A stretch of DNA of 64,000 bases from Ferrovaceae bacterium (GTDB lineage Bacteria > Pseudomonadota > Gammaproteobacteria > Burkholderiales > Ferrovaceae), in assembly GCA_027311025.1 (NCBI GenBank), contig DAICZS010000004.1, positions 1 to 64,000 on the forward strand. The letters are read 5' to 3'. Below the pieces are notes generated by a model that saw nothing but the letters and a program-made list of their open reading frames with translations, was not told the DNA's origin and made no database searches. A program made the position numbers and the translations under genes. Positions 19,537-29,124 of this stretch are shown here, piece after piece. Position 1 is the first letter of the stretch. Every line of letters starts with the position of its first letter.

Positions 19537-22177
19537 TCTCCGGCGCTGCCGCCGCACATACCTGTCTGAACCAGCTACTGGCTTCCGGCCCCGCCCGCCC
19601 GCTGACGACAAGCAGCTGGCGGGCCCGGGTCAGGGCCACATAAAGCAGGTTGTAATCTTCCCGCTGGTCCAGGCGCCTTTCCTGTTCCAGCCGCGCCAGT
19701 CTCGCCGACCCCAACTCGTCTTTCGACGGGATCAGTGAAAAATGCTGGGGACGATCCTCTCCGGGTTGCCAGTCCACGAACCATTGCCCGGCTTCTGCAC
19801 GGTTTCGGTACGCACGTGGTTCGAGCAACCACACCACAGGAGCCTCCAGGCCCTTGGCCGCATGAATCGTCATGATGCGCACCGCGTTACCCACGGCCCC
19901 CAAACCTCCTTCGTCTGGGGCATCCCGCTCAAAGGATTCGAGGTCATCGAGTTCCTGCAAGAATCGCGGAAGACTGGGATAGCGTCCACTGTCGAGATTA
20001 AGCGCCTGTTCCAAAAATGCGTGCAGGTTAGCCTCCACGGAGGCCTGCAATGCCTCTGGCACGTACCGTTGGTAGCGCCTCACCAGGTCTGATTCGCCGA
20101 GGATTCGGTCGAGCAGGTCATGCACGGGCAAACGTGCAGCCCATGACATCCATTCAGTCAACTGCCGACAGGCATCAGCCAACGCCGTGGACGCGTGATG
20201 CTGCTGCAGTGTGGACCACCAGTGGGGGCCTTGCGCCAGCGCCAACAAGTCTTCATCCCCTGCACCAAAAATGGGAGAGCGCAACACCTGCGCCAGAGCC
20301 AGATTGTCTTGGGGATTCACCAGAAATCGCAGCAGTTGCCGCATGTCACGAACTTCCAGCGTCCCCAATAAGCCCCCCCGTTGCCGTGTCAAATAGGGGA
20401 TGCGTGCTGCGCGCAAGGCGCGTTCATAGGGTTCGAGCAAACCACGACGACGCACCAGAACAATGATGTCTCCGTAACGCGCGGGACGCGTGCCGACATG
20501 CGGATCTTGTACGGTCAAGCCAGCGGGCCCCACCCATTGTGCAATCTGCTCGGCAAAGGCCTTGCCTTCACAGCGCTCAAGGCTCTCTACCGGTAAGCTG
20601 CGCGGGGTTTTCAGGGGATTGCGCAAGCCCGTGGTGGCACCGGATACGTCCATTGCCTCAGGAAGCGCCTCGGATTCGAGAAGCTGCACTGCATCGGGAG
20701 CTGCATCTGGAGGCACCTCATGGGGGCTGAAATGCCCAAAATCCGGTATTGCGCCAAAGACCCGGTTGACGAGGCCAATGATGGTGGCGCCACTTCTGCG
20801 CGACTGGTTGAGCGAGACCCTTAGCGCACCCCACTGTGTTTCGAGATAGGCCGCGGCCTCGTCGAACAGGCGCGGATCGGCCCGTCGAAACCGGTAGATG
20901 GCCTGCTTGGGATCACCCACCAGAAATACCGTGGGCTCTTGCCCTGCATCGCGCGCGGCCTGCAGCCAGGTCTTCAGGGTGCGCCACTGTAACGGGCTGG
21001 TGTCCTGAAATTCATCCAGGAGCAGATGACGATATCGCGCATCCAGGCGATATTGAAGGTATTCGGCTTGCTCGGAAGACGCCAGCATGGAACACACGGA
21101 CCACTGGATGTCCTGAAACCCGGCCTCGCCTCGGGCATGCATCACGCTCATCAGGGTTTCCAGATAGGCCTGACCGGTTCGAAACAAGTGAACGTTGGTG
21201 CGCAATGCAACCTGTTCCAGGACCTGATTCCGGGCCTGTACCATCCGTTGCAGCACCCGTGTATGTGCCGCAAGTGCGGCGTGCCCAGAAGCCTGCGCGG
21301 CCTTCAGTATGTTTTGGCGTGGTGTGCCCGCACGTACCAGCAGTATTTCGGCCAGCCTCTCAATGGGGTTGTCCGCCGAAAGCGCTTCCAGCAACGCCAG
21401 GCCGGCAGCGTTGAGTGCTGCACTGCCCTGGGAGAGTACTTGGGCCAGCTCGCGAAGCGCGGGGACAAACTCCGGATCGGCAAGCAACCCTGCGGCCACA
21501 TCCTCATCAAGACCCACACCCAACTCGCGCTGTAGCGCTTGCGTGGCATAAGCCACCGGGTCAGCGTGCCCCTCGGTGAATGCCCACCACTCTGCGCGCC
21601 AATCGGCAAAGGCCATGATCCAGTTGCGGGTATTGAATAAACCCTCATGCCGGAACAGCCATTCCAGCGATGCGCCCACGCTGTCTGGACGCGAAGTGGC
21701 GTGGGTGCGCAGCAATTGCTGCCAGGCTTCCTGGAGCACCCTTTGCTTGTCAGGCCCCGGGGTGCTGTCGCGTCGCAGGTTACCTGACAAAGGGGCATGC
21801 CGCAGCAGTCGCAAAAACCAGACGTCAAAAGTACATAGGGTAACCGTGGGACTGGCCAGCACATACGCTTCAAACAAGCCACGAGCCTGCGGCAGGGCCT
21901 GGCGTGCCTCGATCTCTGCAAGACCCCGTACTTGCAAGAACGCAACCACGGCGTCGTCGGATTCCAGTGCCAGGAATTTCAACCAGGTCACAAGGCGTTC
22001 CTCCATCTCCCGGGCTGCAAGTCGCGTGAAGGTGATCGCCAGTATTTCAGAGGGCGGAATGCCTGCCAGCAGCAGGCGCAATATCCTCGAGACCAGCATC
22101 CAGGTCTTGCCGCTGCCAGCACAGGCTTCGACCACGGCGGAAACCTGGGGATGGAGTGCCGCGCCGGGGCTCATCAT
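19487..22177 (-). CDS. UvrD/AddA-like helicase
   Basis: An 896-residue superfamily 1A helicase expected to act with the upstream AddB-like nuclease in double-strand break processing. Motif I is ACAGSGKTWML, motif Ia AITFTRLAAREMEERL, motif II (Walker B) LLLDEFQDTSP, motif III VGDPKQAIYRFRRAD, motif V VRIMTIHAAKGLEAPVVWLL and motif VI NLLYVALTRARQ. The protein ends soon after motif VI, so the C-terminal nuclease domain of typical AddA is absent. ATG 22177 overlaps the upstream stop as ATGA; a GTG at 22207 is a less likely start. The 3' end overlaps the PuuD-like gene by 50 bp. Confidence 0.85.
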   Translation of the reverse strand: MMSPGAALHPQVSAVVEACAGSGKTWMLVSRILRLLLAGIPPSEILAITFTRLAAREMEERLVTWLKFLALESDDAVVAFLQVRGLAEIEARQALPQARGLFEAYVLASPTVTLCTFDVWFLRLLRHAPLSGNLRRDSTPGPDKQRVLQEAWQQLLRTHATSRPDSVGASLEWLFRHEGLFNTRNWIMAFADWRAEWWAFTEGHADPVAYATQALQRELGVGLDEDVAAGLLADPEFVPALRELAQVLSQGSAALNAAGLALLEALSADNPIERLAEILLVRAGTPRQNILKAAQASGHAALAAHTRVLQRMVQARNQVLEQVALRTNVHLFRTGQAYLETLMSVMHARGEAGFQDIQWSVCSMLASSEQAEYLQYRLDARYRHLLLDEFQDTSPLQWRTLKTWLQAARDAGQEPTVFLVGDPKQAIYRFRRADPRLFDEAAAYLETQWGALRVSLNQSRRSGATIIGLVNRVFGAIPDFGHFSPHEVPPDAAPDAVQLLESEALPEAMDVSGATTGLRNPLKTPRSLPVESLERCEGKAFAEQIAQWVGPAGLTVQDPHVGTRPARYGDIIVLVRRRGLLEPYERALRAARIPYLTRQRGGLLGTLEVRDMRQLLRFLVNPQDNLALAQVLRSPIFGAGDEDLLALAQGPHWWSTLQQHHASTALADACRQLTEWMSWAARLPVHDLLDRILGESDLVRRYQRYVPEALQASVEANLHAFLEQALNLDSGRYPSLPRFLQELDDLESFERDAPDEGGLGAVGNAVRIMTIHAAKGLEAPVVWLLEPRAYRNRAEAGQWFVDWQPGEDRPQHFSLIPSKDELGSARLARLEQERRLDQREDYNLLYVALTRARQLLVVSGRAGPEASSWFRQVCAAAAPEITVRRVAAQPCSKSSE

Positions 22178-24882
22178 GCCTTGATGTCCCAATGGTCGCG
22201 CCGACACAGGCCGTCAAATTCACAGCGCAGACAGTCCTGATCATCTCCGTGGGCCGGAAGTGCCGCGCCCTCCCGCAGCGACTGAAACAAAGCAACCACT
22301 CGCGTTGCCACGGCGTTGGCGCTCTCCTGAGGGTCCGGGCTCTCCACGAGACGCGGCACGCCTTCCTCATCCAGCATCAGGTAAGCTGCCCGCGCAATGG
22401 GCTGATCGGCCAAAAGCGTATAAACGGCAAGCTGTACGTCCTCACCTTGCGCAATGTCCCTGGCAATCCTGCCGGTGAATGATTTGAGCTTGTAATCCAG
22501 GATCGCCACCTCCTCGCCCGTGGAGGAATGCCGACGGTCGATGCGATCGAGCTTGCCCTTGAGGATGACCTGCCCTGGCGAGTGCGCGCCCAACAGGCGC
22601 TCGTGCGATACTTCGCCGCCCGCCCATCGCCACCCGTCCTGCTCCCACGCCATGACCCAGGCCACATAGGCAGGAATCCTGGATTCCCAGCGCAGGCCCC
22701 AGGCGCGCATCTCCTCATCAGGGACCTTCTTCCTGGAAAAGACGCTGCGCGTTACCGCTGTCATCCGCTGAATGGCCTCACCCGCTGACAATCCGGAAAC
22801 ATGTGGCGTAGCCTGGTGGAACTGGTACAGAACCTCGTGAATGAGCTGCCCATAATCCCGTTTGTCCACGGTTTCCTGAACGCCGGTGTCATCGTCGAGA
22901 TGCAACACCGCAGCGGCAAAAAACTGGTAAGGGCAGGCCAACAGGCGGTTGTGCCCGCTTGCAGAAAGCGTAAGTGGCACCTGGTCAGGAGCAAGCCGCG
23001 GAGCAGGCATCCCGTGGGCTGCGAGCTGGACTGCGGGCAAGTCGGATGGCGCGCTCGGTGCTGTCAGCAACGGCTTACCCCAGGCGCTTTGGTGAAATAC
23101 GTCCAGGCGGAGCAACAGTGGCGCAAGCGGATTGCGCTCCCCATTGATTTCACTGCGCCAGGTTACTTTGACGGTACCAGCGCGCGAAATCAACTCGATG
23201 AGGTCGCGCCGGGTGGCTTCAAGAAGGTCCTGGCGCGTGGGCAAGCCCAAAGCCGCACGAACCACGTCGCCAAAATAGGGCTGCGCAGAGATAAAGGGCA
23301 GATGGTCAGCGTCAGCACCCAGGACCAGTACTGCGTCAAAGCTGCGCAAACGCGTCATGCTGAGCTGTGTCATGCATACCGGACCGCGAGCCTGATCCTC
23401 CATAAAGCTGGCCGCCTCAAATTGCAGGTCCAGGGCACGCACCCATTCTTGCAGTGACAGCCGTCCAGGAATCTGTCCGGCGTCATGGGCGAGTTGCTTG
23501 AGAATGTCCAGCAACTGGACACCTGCAGCATCCAGCGCAAGCCCCGGGGCGATGCCACAGACTTCGAGGCTTTGCATCAATCGTTCCAGCCATTGGGCAA
23601 AGCGCAGCATCTGGGGCTGAAGCAATTGGCCCCCCCGCTGCAATCGGTCCAGCATTTCACGCGCTGCAATGATCTCTTCCTGATCGCTGGCAATGCCTTC
23701 CAAACGCTGCGCCAGGAGGTTCAGATCTGAAACCCAGTTGGTTTTCAGCATCAGTTTTTCCAAAAAGCCCACGGCTTGTTGGCGCTTGGCAGCAGGCCAG
23801 TCTCCACACAGATAAGGCGAATGCATCAAGTCCTGCAAATGCCGGTAATAGCCTTCCGAACGCACCAGATCGAGCCAGCGCATCACCACGGTGCTGGCGG
23901 CAGTCGTTGAAAAGGTCCAACCCGACTCATCGCGGACGGCCACACCCTGACGCTCCAGCATCGCGCGCAAGCGCCGCGACACCACGCGATCCTGGGCCAC
24001 GATGGCAATGTTGCGACAGCCCGACGACAACCATTGCCGCACCTGAAGCGCCCCTTCGTGCGCTTCACGCTCGATGCTTTCCATGCCAGCCAGGGCCAGG
24101 CGACTCTCGAACGGGCTCACCGGCATGTCACGCGCCAGGGATTGCGCACGATCGGACAAGCTTCCGTGCCCGGGATCACGCCACGCGGCCCGCAAAGCAA
24201 TGGAACAGGCGTCGCCTTCCCGACCCGGTAATGGGTTTTCAATCCGAACCAGGTTCATGCGTGCCGAGAGCGCTGCGAGGCACTGCGACTCGGCAGGCGT
24301 CAGCTCATCCGCGGCCACGAGATAGCAGGACCCGTGCTGTGGAAGCTGGGCCAGCCGGGCCAACTGCTGCTGATATGCCATGGCAGAAGACAGTTCCATC
24401 GGGTTTTGGTTGAGCACCCACCAGAGGTCATGGACGAGGCGCGCTTCGAACTGCAAGGGCGTCGAACTGCGGGCAGCATAGGCTTGCGCCAGTTGATCGG
24501 TAAAAGTTTCCACATCAAGGGGCATTGCAAAGCCCCAGCGCGTCAGTTCATCCACCAACTGCAGCGCTTCACGCGCCAGCACCCAGCGATCCTCCTGCTC
24601 AAACCAGCGCTGTTCACGCAGCGCATTGAATACCAGGGACAGGCGTTCTACTTCAGGAATGACCCTGCCATTGGGTGGTTGCCCGGCAGCCCAACGAGAC
24701 AAGGTCGTGATGCAAAGGGAGGTGGATGGGGGAATGCTTTCAGACAATCGCTTTTGAAACGGGTCCGCCAGAGCGATGTGGGGCAACAGGACCACTACCG
24801 GCGATTCAGGATGCAAAAGCGCATCGTCAACGATGCGCTTTTGCGCTACTTCAAGGACATCTTCCTCGCTAGAGGCGATCAA
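22174..24882 (-). CDS. AddB-like PD-(D/E)XK nuclease (TIGR03623-like repair protein)
   Basis: A 902-residue protein of the AddB-related family described in TIGRFAMs as a probable DNA repair protein. The N-terminal helicase-like part lacks a Walker A motif, so it is probably inactive as an ATPase. The C-terminal nuclease has GKLDRIDRR and VAILDYKLKS (the D...DxK pattern). An iron-sulfur cluster pattern is formed by the Cys in NRLLACPYQFF plus CLRCEFDGLC near the end, as in AddB. The start is TTG at 24882, immediately after the fdxA stop. It is coupled to the downstream helicase by an ATGA overlap. The two-gene unit probably does the work of AddAB/RecBCD (inference). Confidence 0.82.
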   Translation of the reverse strand: MIASSEEDVLEVAQKRIVDDALLHPESPVVVLLPHIALADPFQKRLSESIPPSTSLCITTLSRWAAGQPPNGRVIPEVERLSLVFNALREQRWFEQEDRWVLAREALQLVDELTRWGFAMPLDVETFTDQLAQAYAARSSTPLQFEARLVHDLWWVLNQNPMELSSAMAYQQQLARLAQLPQHGSCYLVAADELTPAESQCLAALSARMNLVRIENPLPGREGDACSIALRAAWRDPGHGSLSDRAQSLARDMPVSPFESRLALAGMESIEREAHEGALQVRQWLSSGCRNIAIVAQDRVVSRRLRAMLERQGVAVRDESGWTFSTTAASTVVMRWLDLVRSEGYYRHLQDLMHSPYLCGDWPAAKRQQAVGFLEKLMLKTNWVSDLNLLAQRLEGIASDQEEIIAAREMLDRLQRGGQLLQPQMLRFAQWLERLMQSLEVCGIAPGLALDAAGVQLLDILKQLAHDAGQIPGRLSLQEWVRALDLQFEAASFMEDQARGPVCMTQLSMTRLRSFDAVLVLGADADHLPFISAQPYFGDVVRAALGLPTRQDLLEATRRDLIELISRAGTVKVTWRSEINGERNPLAPLLLRLDVFHQSAWGKPLLTAPSAPSDLPAVQLAAHGMPAPRLAPDQVPLTLSASGHNRLLACPYQFFAAAVLHLDDDTGVQETVDKRDYGQLIHEVLYQFHQATPHVSGLSAGEAIQRMTAVTRSVFSRKKVPDEEMRAWGLRWESRIPAYVAWVMAWEQDGWRWAGGEVSHERLLGAHSPGQVILKGKLDRIDRRHSSTGEEVAILDYKLKSFTGRIARDIAQGEDVQLAVYTLLADQPIARAAYLMLDEEGVPRLVESPDPQESANAVATRVVALFQSLREGAALPAHGDDQDCLRCEFDGLCRRDHWDIKA

Positions 24883-25206
24883 TCAGCGTTCCAGGAGATG
24901 GGCTTTATTCTTGACGTCCTTCCAGTCATCGGCATCGGCTGGCGCCTCTTTTCTTTCTATAATGGGCTTCCAGAGCTTGCTCAACTCTGCATTCAAGGCG
25001 ATGAAGGCACGCTGGTTTTCTGGAACGTCATCCTCGGCAAAAATCGCCTCCACAGGGCATTCGGCAACGCACAGGGTGCAGTCAATGCACTCATCAGGGT
25101 CGATCACCAGAAAATTTGGCCCCTCGCGAAAACAATCCACGGGGCAGACATCCACACAATCAGTATACTTACATCTGACACAAGATTCGGTGACGACATA
25201 GGTCAT
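24883..25206 (-). CDS. fdxA: Ferredoxin FdxA (7Fe-8S type)
   Basis: A 107-residue ferredoxin of the FdxA family, a low-potential electron carrier. Cysteines at about 9, 12, 17, 21 and 25 and the second set in [20 protein letters not shown] fit one 3Fe-4S and one 4Fe-4S cluster. ATG 25206 is preceded by GGAGG at 7 nt; an in-frame upstream extension has no support. It is first in fdxA-addB-like-addA-like. It is divergent from trxA with a 188-bp gap in which I found no convincing promoter. Confidence 0.93.
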   Translation of the reverse strand: MTYVVTESCVRCKYTDCVDVCPVDCFREGPNFLVIDPDECIDCTLCVAECPVEAIFAEDDVPENQRAFIALNAELSKLWKPIIERKEAPADADDWKDVKNKAHLLER

Positions 25207-25394
25207 TCCGAAAACCTCCAACAAGGCATACTCACGCGAGTAACGCCGCATTTTAGCAGGAAAGTCGTCATGTTGGCGAAGCCCCCCTTCCCTTCACTGG
25301 TCAATTTGGTTTAGGATAGCTTCCATTCACCTCCCGCAGCGGTCTGCTGCGACGCAAACCCAAACGTATTACTGACTGAATTTGAGGAATCTCC

Positions 25395-25721
25395 ATGATC
25401 GAATCCATCCAACATGTGACTGATCGTTCGTTTGAAACAGACGTTCTGCAATCGCCCACCCCGGTCCTGCTGGACTTCTGGGCCGAATGGTGTGGCCCCT
25501 GCAAGCTGATTGCCCCCATTCTGGAAGAAGTATCGCGTGACTATAACGGGCGCCTCAAAATCGCCAAACTCAACGTGGATGACAACCCCGAAATGGCCCG
25601 CAAATACGGGGTCCGCGGCATTCCCACCCTGCTTCTGTTCAAAAACGGCAACGTTGAAGCCACCAAAGTTGGCGCCTTGTCGAAATCCCAGCTCAGCGCA
25701 TTTATTGACAGCCACATCTGA
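25395..25721 (+). CDS. trxA: Thioredoxin 1
   Basis: A cytosolic disulfide reductant. The 108-residue product has the active site [10 protein letters not shown] with Cys33 and Cys36, the cis-proline region [12 protein letters not shown], and standard length. GAGGAAT precedes the ATG. It lies directly upstream of rho, an arrangement known from many proteobacteria. A GC hairpin with a short T stretch follows it. Confidence 0.97.
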   Translation: MIESIQHVTDRSFETDVLQSPTPVLLDFWAEWCGPCKLIAPILEEVSRDYNGRLKIAKLNVDDNPEMARKYGVRGIPTLLLFKNGNVEATKVGALSKSQLSAFIDSHI

Positions 25722-25733
25722 ACGCGTTACTCT

Positions 25734-25757
25734 GCGCCGCAGCTGTAAGGGCGGCGC
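25734..25757 (+). terminator. Weak terminator-like hairpin after trxA
   Basis: GCGCCGC (25734-25740) and GCGGCGC (25751-25757) form a 7-bp stem with a 10-nt loop, followed by only TTTAATC. The short T tract suggests partial termination at best, so read-through into rho is likely. Confidence 0.45.
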
Positions 25758-25828
25758 TTTAATCCCACCGTCCCTTTCCCTGGCAAATCCCTGAACTCCA
25801 CCTTTCCCTTTCGAATCCACAACTCCCC
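25758..25828 (+). promoter_or_regulatory. C-rich, G-poor rho leader (rut-like)
   Basis: The 71 nt before the rho ATG contain about 32 C and only 5 G, with repeated CCC and CC-pyrimidine runs (TCCCTTTCCCT, CCACCTTTCCCTTTC). There is no Shine-Dalgarno sequence. C-rich, G-poor, unstructured RNA is what Rho loads on, and rho is autoregulated by attenuation in E. coli. A feedback role here is inference. Confidence 0.5.
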
Positions 25829-27088
25829 ATGCATTTATCCGATCTCAAAACCCACCATGTAACCGAACTGGTGGAAATGGCCGTCAAAAATGAAATTGAA
25901 GGCGCCAACCGGCTGCGCAAACAGGAACTGATCTTTGCGCTGCTCAAAAACCAGGCCAAACGGGGCGAAAGCATCTATGGCGAAGGCACGCTGGAGGTTC
26001 TCCAGGACGGGTTTGGATTCTTGCGTTCGCCAGAAACATCCTATCTGGCGAGCCCTGACGATATCTATATCAGCCCCTCGCAGATCCGTCGTTTCAACCT
26101 GCATACCGGCGATAGCATCGAAGGAGAAATCCGGACGCCCAAGGAAGGGGAGCGCTACTTTGCCCTGGTGAAGGTGGATCTGGTGAATGGCGAACCGCCG
26201 GAAAACTCCAAAAACAAGATCCTGTTTGAAAACCTGACACCACTTTTCCCCAATGAGCCGTTGGTATTGGAACGCGACATCCGTGCGGAAGAGAACACCA
26301 CGGGGCGTGTCATCGACATCATTGCCCCCATCGGCAAGGGTCAGCGTGGCCTGCTCGTGGCCAGCCCGAAAAGCGGCAAAACGGTCATGTTGCAACATAT
26401 TGCCCATTCCATCTCGGCCAACTCTCCCAATGCGCACCTGATCGTGCTGCTGATTGACGAACGCCCCGAGGAAGTGACTGAAATGCAGCGTTCCGTGAAG
26501 GGCGAGGTGGTTTCCTCCACCTTTGACGAACCGGCAACGCGTCATGTTCAGGTAGCCGAAATGGTCATTGAAAAAGCCAAGCGCCTGGTGGAGCACAAGC
26601 GCGATGTGGTCATCCTGCTGGATTCCATCACCCGCCTGGCACGCGCCTACAACACGGTCGTTCCCGCTTCCGGCAAGGTCCTGACGGGGGGCGTGGACGC
26701 CAATGCCCTGCAACGCCCAAAACGCTTCTTTGGCGCCGCCCGCAACATTGAAGAAGGCGGTTCGCTCACGATCATTGCCACGGCACTGGTGGACACCGGA
26801 TCGCGCATGGACGACGTGATCTACGAAGAGTTCAAGGGTACCGGCAACATGGAAATCCACCTGGACCGCCGCATGGCTGAAAAGCGGATCTATCCAGCCA
26901 TCAACGTCAACCGTTCTGGCACGCGTCGTGAAGAAATGCTGATCAAGCCCGACGTGCTGCAAAAGATCTGGGTGCTGCGCAAACTGCTCTACCCCATGGA
27001 TGAGCTCGAAGCCATTGAATTTCTGCTCGATAAAATCAAGGCCACCAAAAATAATGCGGACTTTTTCGACTCGATGCGGCGGGGCTAG
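25829..27088 (+). CDS. rho: Transcription termination factor Rho
   Basis: A hexameric RNA-dependent ATPase that terminates transcription. The 419-residue product (E. coli 419) has the N-terminal RNA-binding domain ([18 protein letters not shown], then the cold-shock-like fold with GFGFLRSPE), the Walker A region [11 protein letters not shown], the Walker B region [17 protein letters not shown] and the Q/R-loops. ATG 25829 is chosen because the family N-terminus begins there, although no Shine-Dalgarno is visible. Confidence 0.98.
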   Translation: MHLSDLKTHHVTELVEMAVKNEIEGANRLRKQELIFALLKNQAKRGESIYGEGTLEVLQDGFGFLRSPETSYLASPDDIYISPSQIRRFNLHTGDSIEGEIRTPKEGERYFALVKVDLVNGEPPENSKNKILFENLTPLFPNEPLVLERDIRAEENTTGRVIDIIAPIGKGQRGLLVASPKSGKTVMLQHIAHSISANSPNAHLIVLLIDERPEEVTEMQRSVKGEVVSSTFDEPATRHVQVAEMVIEKAKRLVEHKRDVVILLDSITRLARAYNTVVPASGKVLTGGVDANALQRPKRFFGAARNIEEGGSLTIIATALVDTGSRMDDVIYEEFKGTGNMEIHLDRRMAEKRIYPAINVNRSGTRREEMLIKPDVLQKIWVLRKLLYPMDELEAIEFLLDKIKATKNNADFFDSMRRG

Positions 27089-27118
27089 GCTATAAAACGA
27101 AATAAGGGCCAGCCGCAC

Positions 27119-27147
27119 TTGCAGGAAATCCCCTTTTGAATCATAAT
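27119..27147 (+). promoter_or_regulatory. sigma70-type promoter of rpmE
   Basis: TTGCAG (27119-27124), a 17-nt spacer, then CATAAT (27142-27147), in the rho-rpmE gap. The predicted start is roughly 40 nt before the rpmE ATG, which has AGGAAAGG upstream. Confidence 0.65.
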
Positions 27148-27193
27148 ACAAGGCTATTCGCCGTATACCCCGGCGACTTATTCAGGAAAGGTC

Positions 27194-27400
27194 ATGAAAG
27201 CAGATATTCACCCGAAATATGAAGAAGTTACCGTAACCTGCAGTTGCGGGAACAAGTTCGTCACCCGTTCAACCCTGGACAAGCCTACGCTGTCTGTGGA
27301 AGTTTGCTCGGCTTGCCATCCGTTCTATACGGGCAAGCAAAAGATTGTGGATACTGCAGGTCGCGTCGAAAAGTTCCGCCAAAAATACGCACGCAAGTAG
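27194..27400 (+). CDS. rpmE: 50S ribosomal protein L31 (zinc-binding form)
   Basis: The 68-residue product has Cys16, Cys18, Cys38 and Cys41 (TCSCGN and [15 protein letters not shown]), the zinc-binding C+ form. The family end KFRQKYARK is intact. In many bacteria this form serves under zinc sufficiency and also acts as a zinc reservoir. It is followed by an intrinsic terminator. Confidence 0.97.
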   Translation: MKADIHPKYEEVTVTCSCGNKFVTRSTLDKPTLSVEVCSACHPFYTGKQKIVDTAGRVEKFRQKYARK

Positions 27401-27425
27401 TCTCAGTCACCGCTTCATCTGGATG

Positions 27426-27451
27426 GGCAGCTTGGCGCTGCCTTTCTTTTT
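27426..27451 (+). terminator. Intrinsic terminator after rpmE
   Basis: GGCAGC (27426-27431), a 5-nt loop, GCTGCC (27437-27442), then TTTCTTTTT. It lies just before the glycosyltransferase start, so that gene needs read-through or its own promoter. Confidence 0.7.
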
Positions 27452-27468
27452 ACGGGGGATAGCACCGC

Positions 27469-29124
27469 TTGCGAACGCTCCTGTCGGCCGAAAAAAACCT
27501 GAATTTTGACGGTAAGGCCACCCCACTCAAGACTGCCCTGTTCCTGCTGGTCTGTCTCGCCTGGCTTCTTCCCGGCCTGACCGGGCATACCCCCTGGAAA
27601 TACGACGAAGCAGTCAGCCAGGGCATCGTTCACAGCCTGCTCCGTGGCGGTAGCTGGCTATCCCCGGACCTCGCTGGCGAACCCTATCTCGCGCACCCTC
27701 CCCTGTTCTTCTGGGTGACGGCCACACTCACCGGCTGGCTGCGGGAACTCATTCCTGCTCACGATGCCGCACGGCTGGCAAGCGGCTGCTTCATGGCCTT
27801 CACCATGCTGGGGGTTGCCCTGGGGGCCAGGGAATTGTTTGGCCCACGGGCCATGCGCGTTTCCGTGCTGATGCTGATCGGCAGTGTGGGTCTTGTAATC
27901 CGCGGCCATGAAATGAGTACGGACCTGGCCTGGCTGACCGGCATCACCTGGACGCTCATCGCCATCCCCATGGCGCGAACCCGCCCGGTATTAGCCGGTG
28001 TTTTTGGCGGCCTGGGATTTGGCATTGCTTTTCTGTCGCAAGGGTCTTTGGCACTGGGCCTGTTGTTGCCCATCGTGGTGCTAACCCCCCTCTTGGTGCC
28101 CGAGTACCGGCCGCAGCATCCCCTGCGCCATGCGCTGGCCTGGTTTCTGGCGGCCGCTCCCTGCCTGCTGGTGTGGCCCTGGGCGTTGTACGAACACGCC
28201 CCCCGCATGTTCGTATTGTGGTGGGCCGTGCTGGTCAACCCGATCCTTCACCCCAGCCTGTGGCCGGCAAGTGATGGCATTCCCACCTACTATTTTGGCG
28301 TTGCTGCATGGTTTGCCTGGCCTGCGGCGCCACTGGCCCTGGGAGCCCTGTGGAACGGCGGCGTGCGCGGACTTCGCACGTCTCAGACCCGGTTTTTGCT
28401 GCTGGCCCTTCTGGTAATGCTGCCGGTGCTGGGGTTTTGCACCACCCCACGCGAGAGTAACGCCCTCCCCCTGTTGTTGCCTCTGGTGCTGCTGGCCACT
28501 GGCGGCATCGACACCTTGCGACGCGGCGCTGCCAGTGCCTTCGACTGGTTTGGCATGCTGACGTTTGGCCTCCTCACCACGGTGTTGTGGCTGGGCTGGA
28601 TCGCCCAGCTCACGGGTCAACCTGCCCGCATCGTCAATTATCTGGACGTACAGTTGCCCGGCTACCACGCCACTTTCCAGCCAGCGGCCTTTGGTCTGGC
28701 CCTGGGACTGACCCTGCTATGGGTAATCACCATCCTGCGATCCCGCCAATCGGCACGCCGCGCACTCGTCAACTGGACCGTGGGCATGACCGTCTCGTGG
28801 ATGCTCGTCATGACACTCTGGCTACCCTATGTGGAAGCCTCGCGCAGTTATCAAGGGATGATGCTTTCGCTTGCCAAGGCCATTCCACCCCACGCGGGTT
28901 GTATAGCCAGCAGTGGCTTGGGCGAACCGCAGCGCGGTTTGCTCTACTACTTCCTGAACATTCGCACCCAACGCCTGGAGCTGGGAACGCATACGCATTG
29001 CCGCCTCTGGCTTGTGCAGTCCCACCCGCGAGATTCCTTTGCCGTGCCCCAGGGCTGGCGTCTGCTGTGGACGGGTGCGCGCGCGGGAGACCGTTCCGAA
29101 AGATTTCAGCTGTTTGAATATTGA
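27469..29124 (+). CDS. ArnT-like glycosyltransferase (polyprenyl-phosphate sugar donor)
   Basis: A 551-residue membrane glycosyltransferase related to ArnT and dolichyl-phosphate-mannose mannosyltransferases. These GT-C enzymes use lipid-linked sugars in the periplasm. After a first helix comes the acidic loop PWKYDEAVSQGIVHSLLRGG, where the DE pair corresponds to the catalytic position of the fold. Then PYLAHPPLFFWVTA matches the 'PPL' motif, followed by roughly ten more helices and a C-terminal periplasmic domain. The start is TTG at 27469 after GGGGGA. Its stop overlaps the hrpA TTG by 4 nt (TTGA). The acceptor (lipid A, glycan or protein) is unknown. Confidence 0.75.
   Translation: MRTLLSAEKNLNFDGKATPLKTALFLLVCLAWLLPGLTGHTPWKYDEAVSQGIVHSLLRGGSWLSPDLAGEPYLAHPPLFFWVTATLTGWLRELIPAHDAARLASGCFMAFTMLGVALGARELFGPRAMRVSVLMLIGSVGLVIRGHEMSTDLAWLTGITWTLIAIPMARTRPVLAGVFGGLGFGIAFLSQGSLALGLLLPIVVLTPLLVPEYRPQHPLRHALAWFLAAAPCLLVWPWALYEHAPRMFVLWWAVLVNPILHPSLWPASDGIPTYYFGVAAWFAWPAAPLALGALWNGGVRGLRTSQTRFLLLALLVMLPVLGFCTTPRESNALPLLLPLVLLATGGIDTLRRGAASAFDWFGMLTFGLLTTVLWLGWIAQLTGQPARIVNYLDVQLPGYHATFQPAAFGLALGLTLLWVITILRSRQSARRALVNWTVGMTVSWMLVMTLWLPYVEASRSYQGMMLSLAKAIPPHAGCIASSGLGEPQRGLLYYFLNIRTQRLELGTHTHCRLWLVQSHPRDSFAVPQGWRLLWTGARAGDRSERFQLFEY

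Noticed and set aside
25835-27151. Minus-strand frame of 438 codons opposite rho
   Set aside because: Antisense shadow of rho with no recognisable protein motif or start signal.
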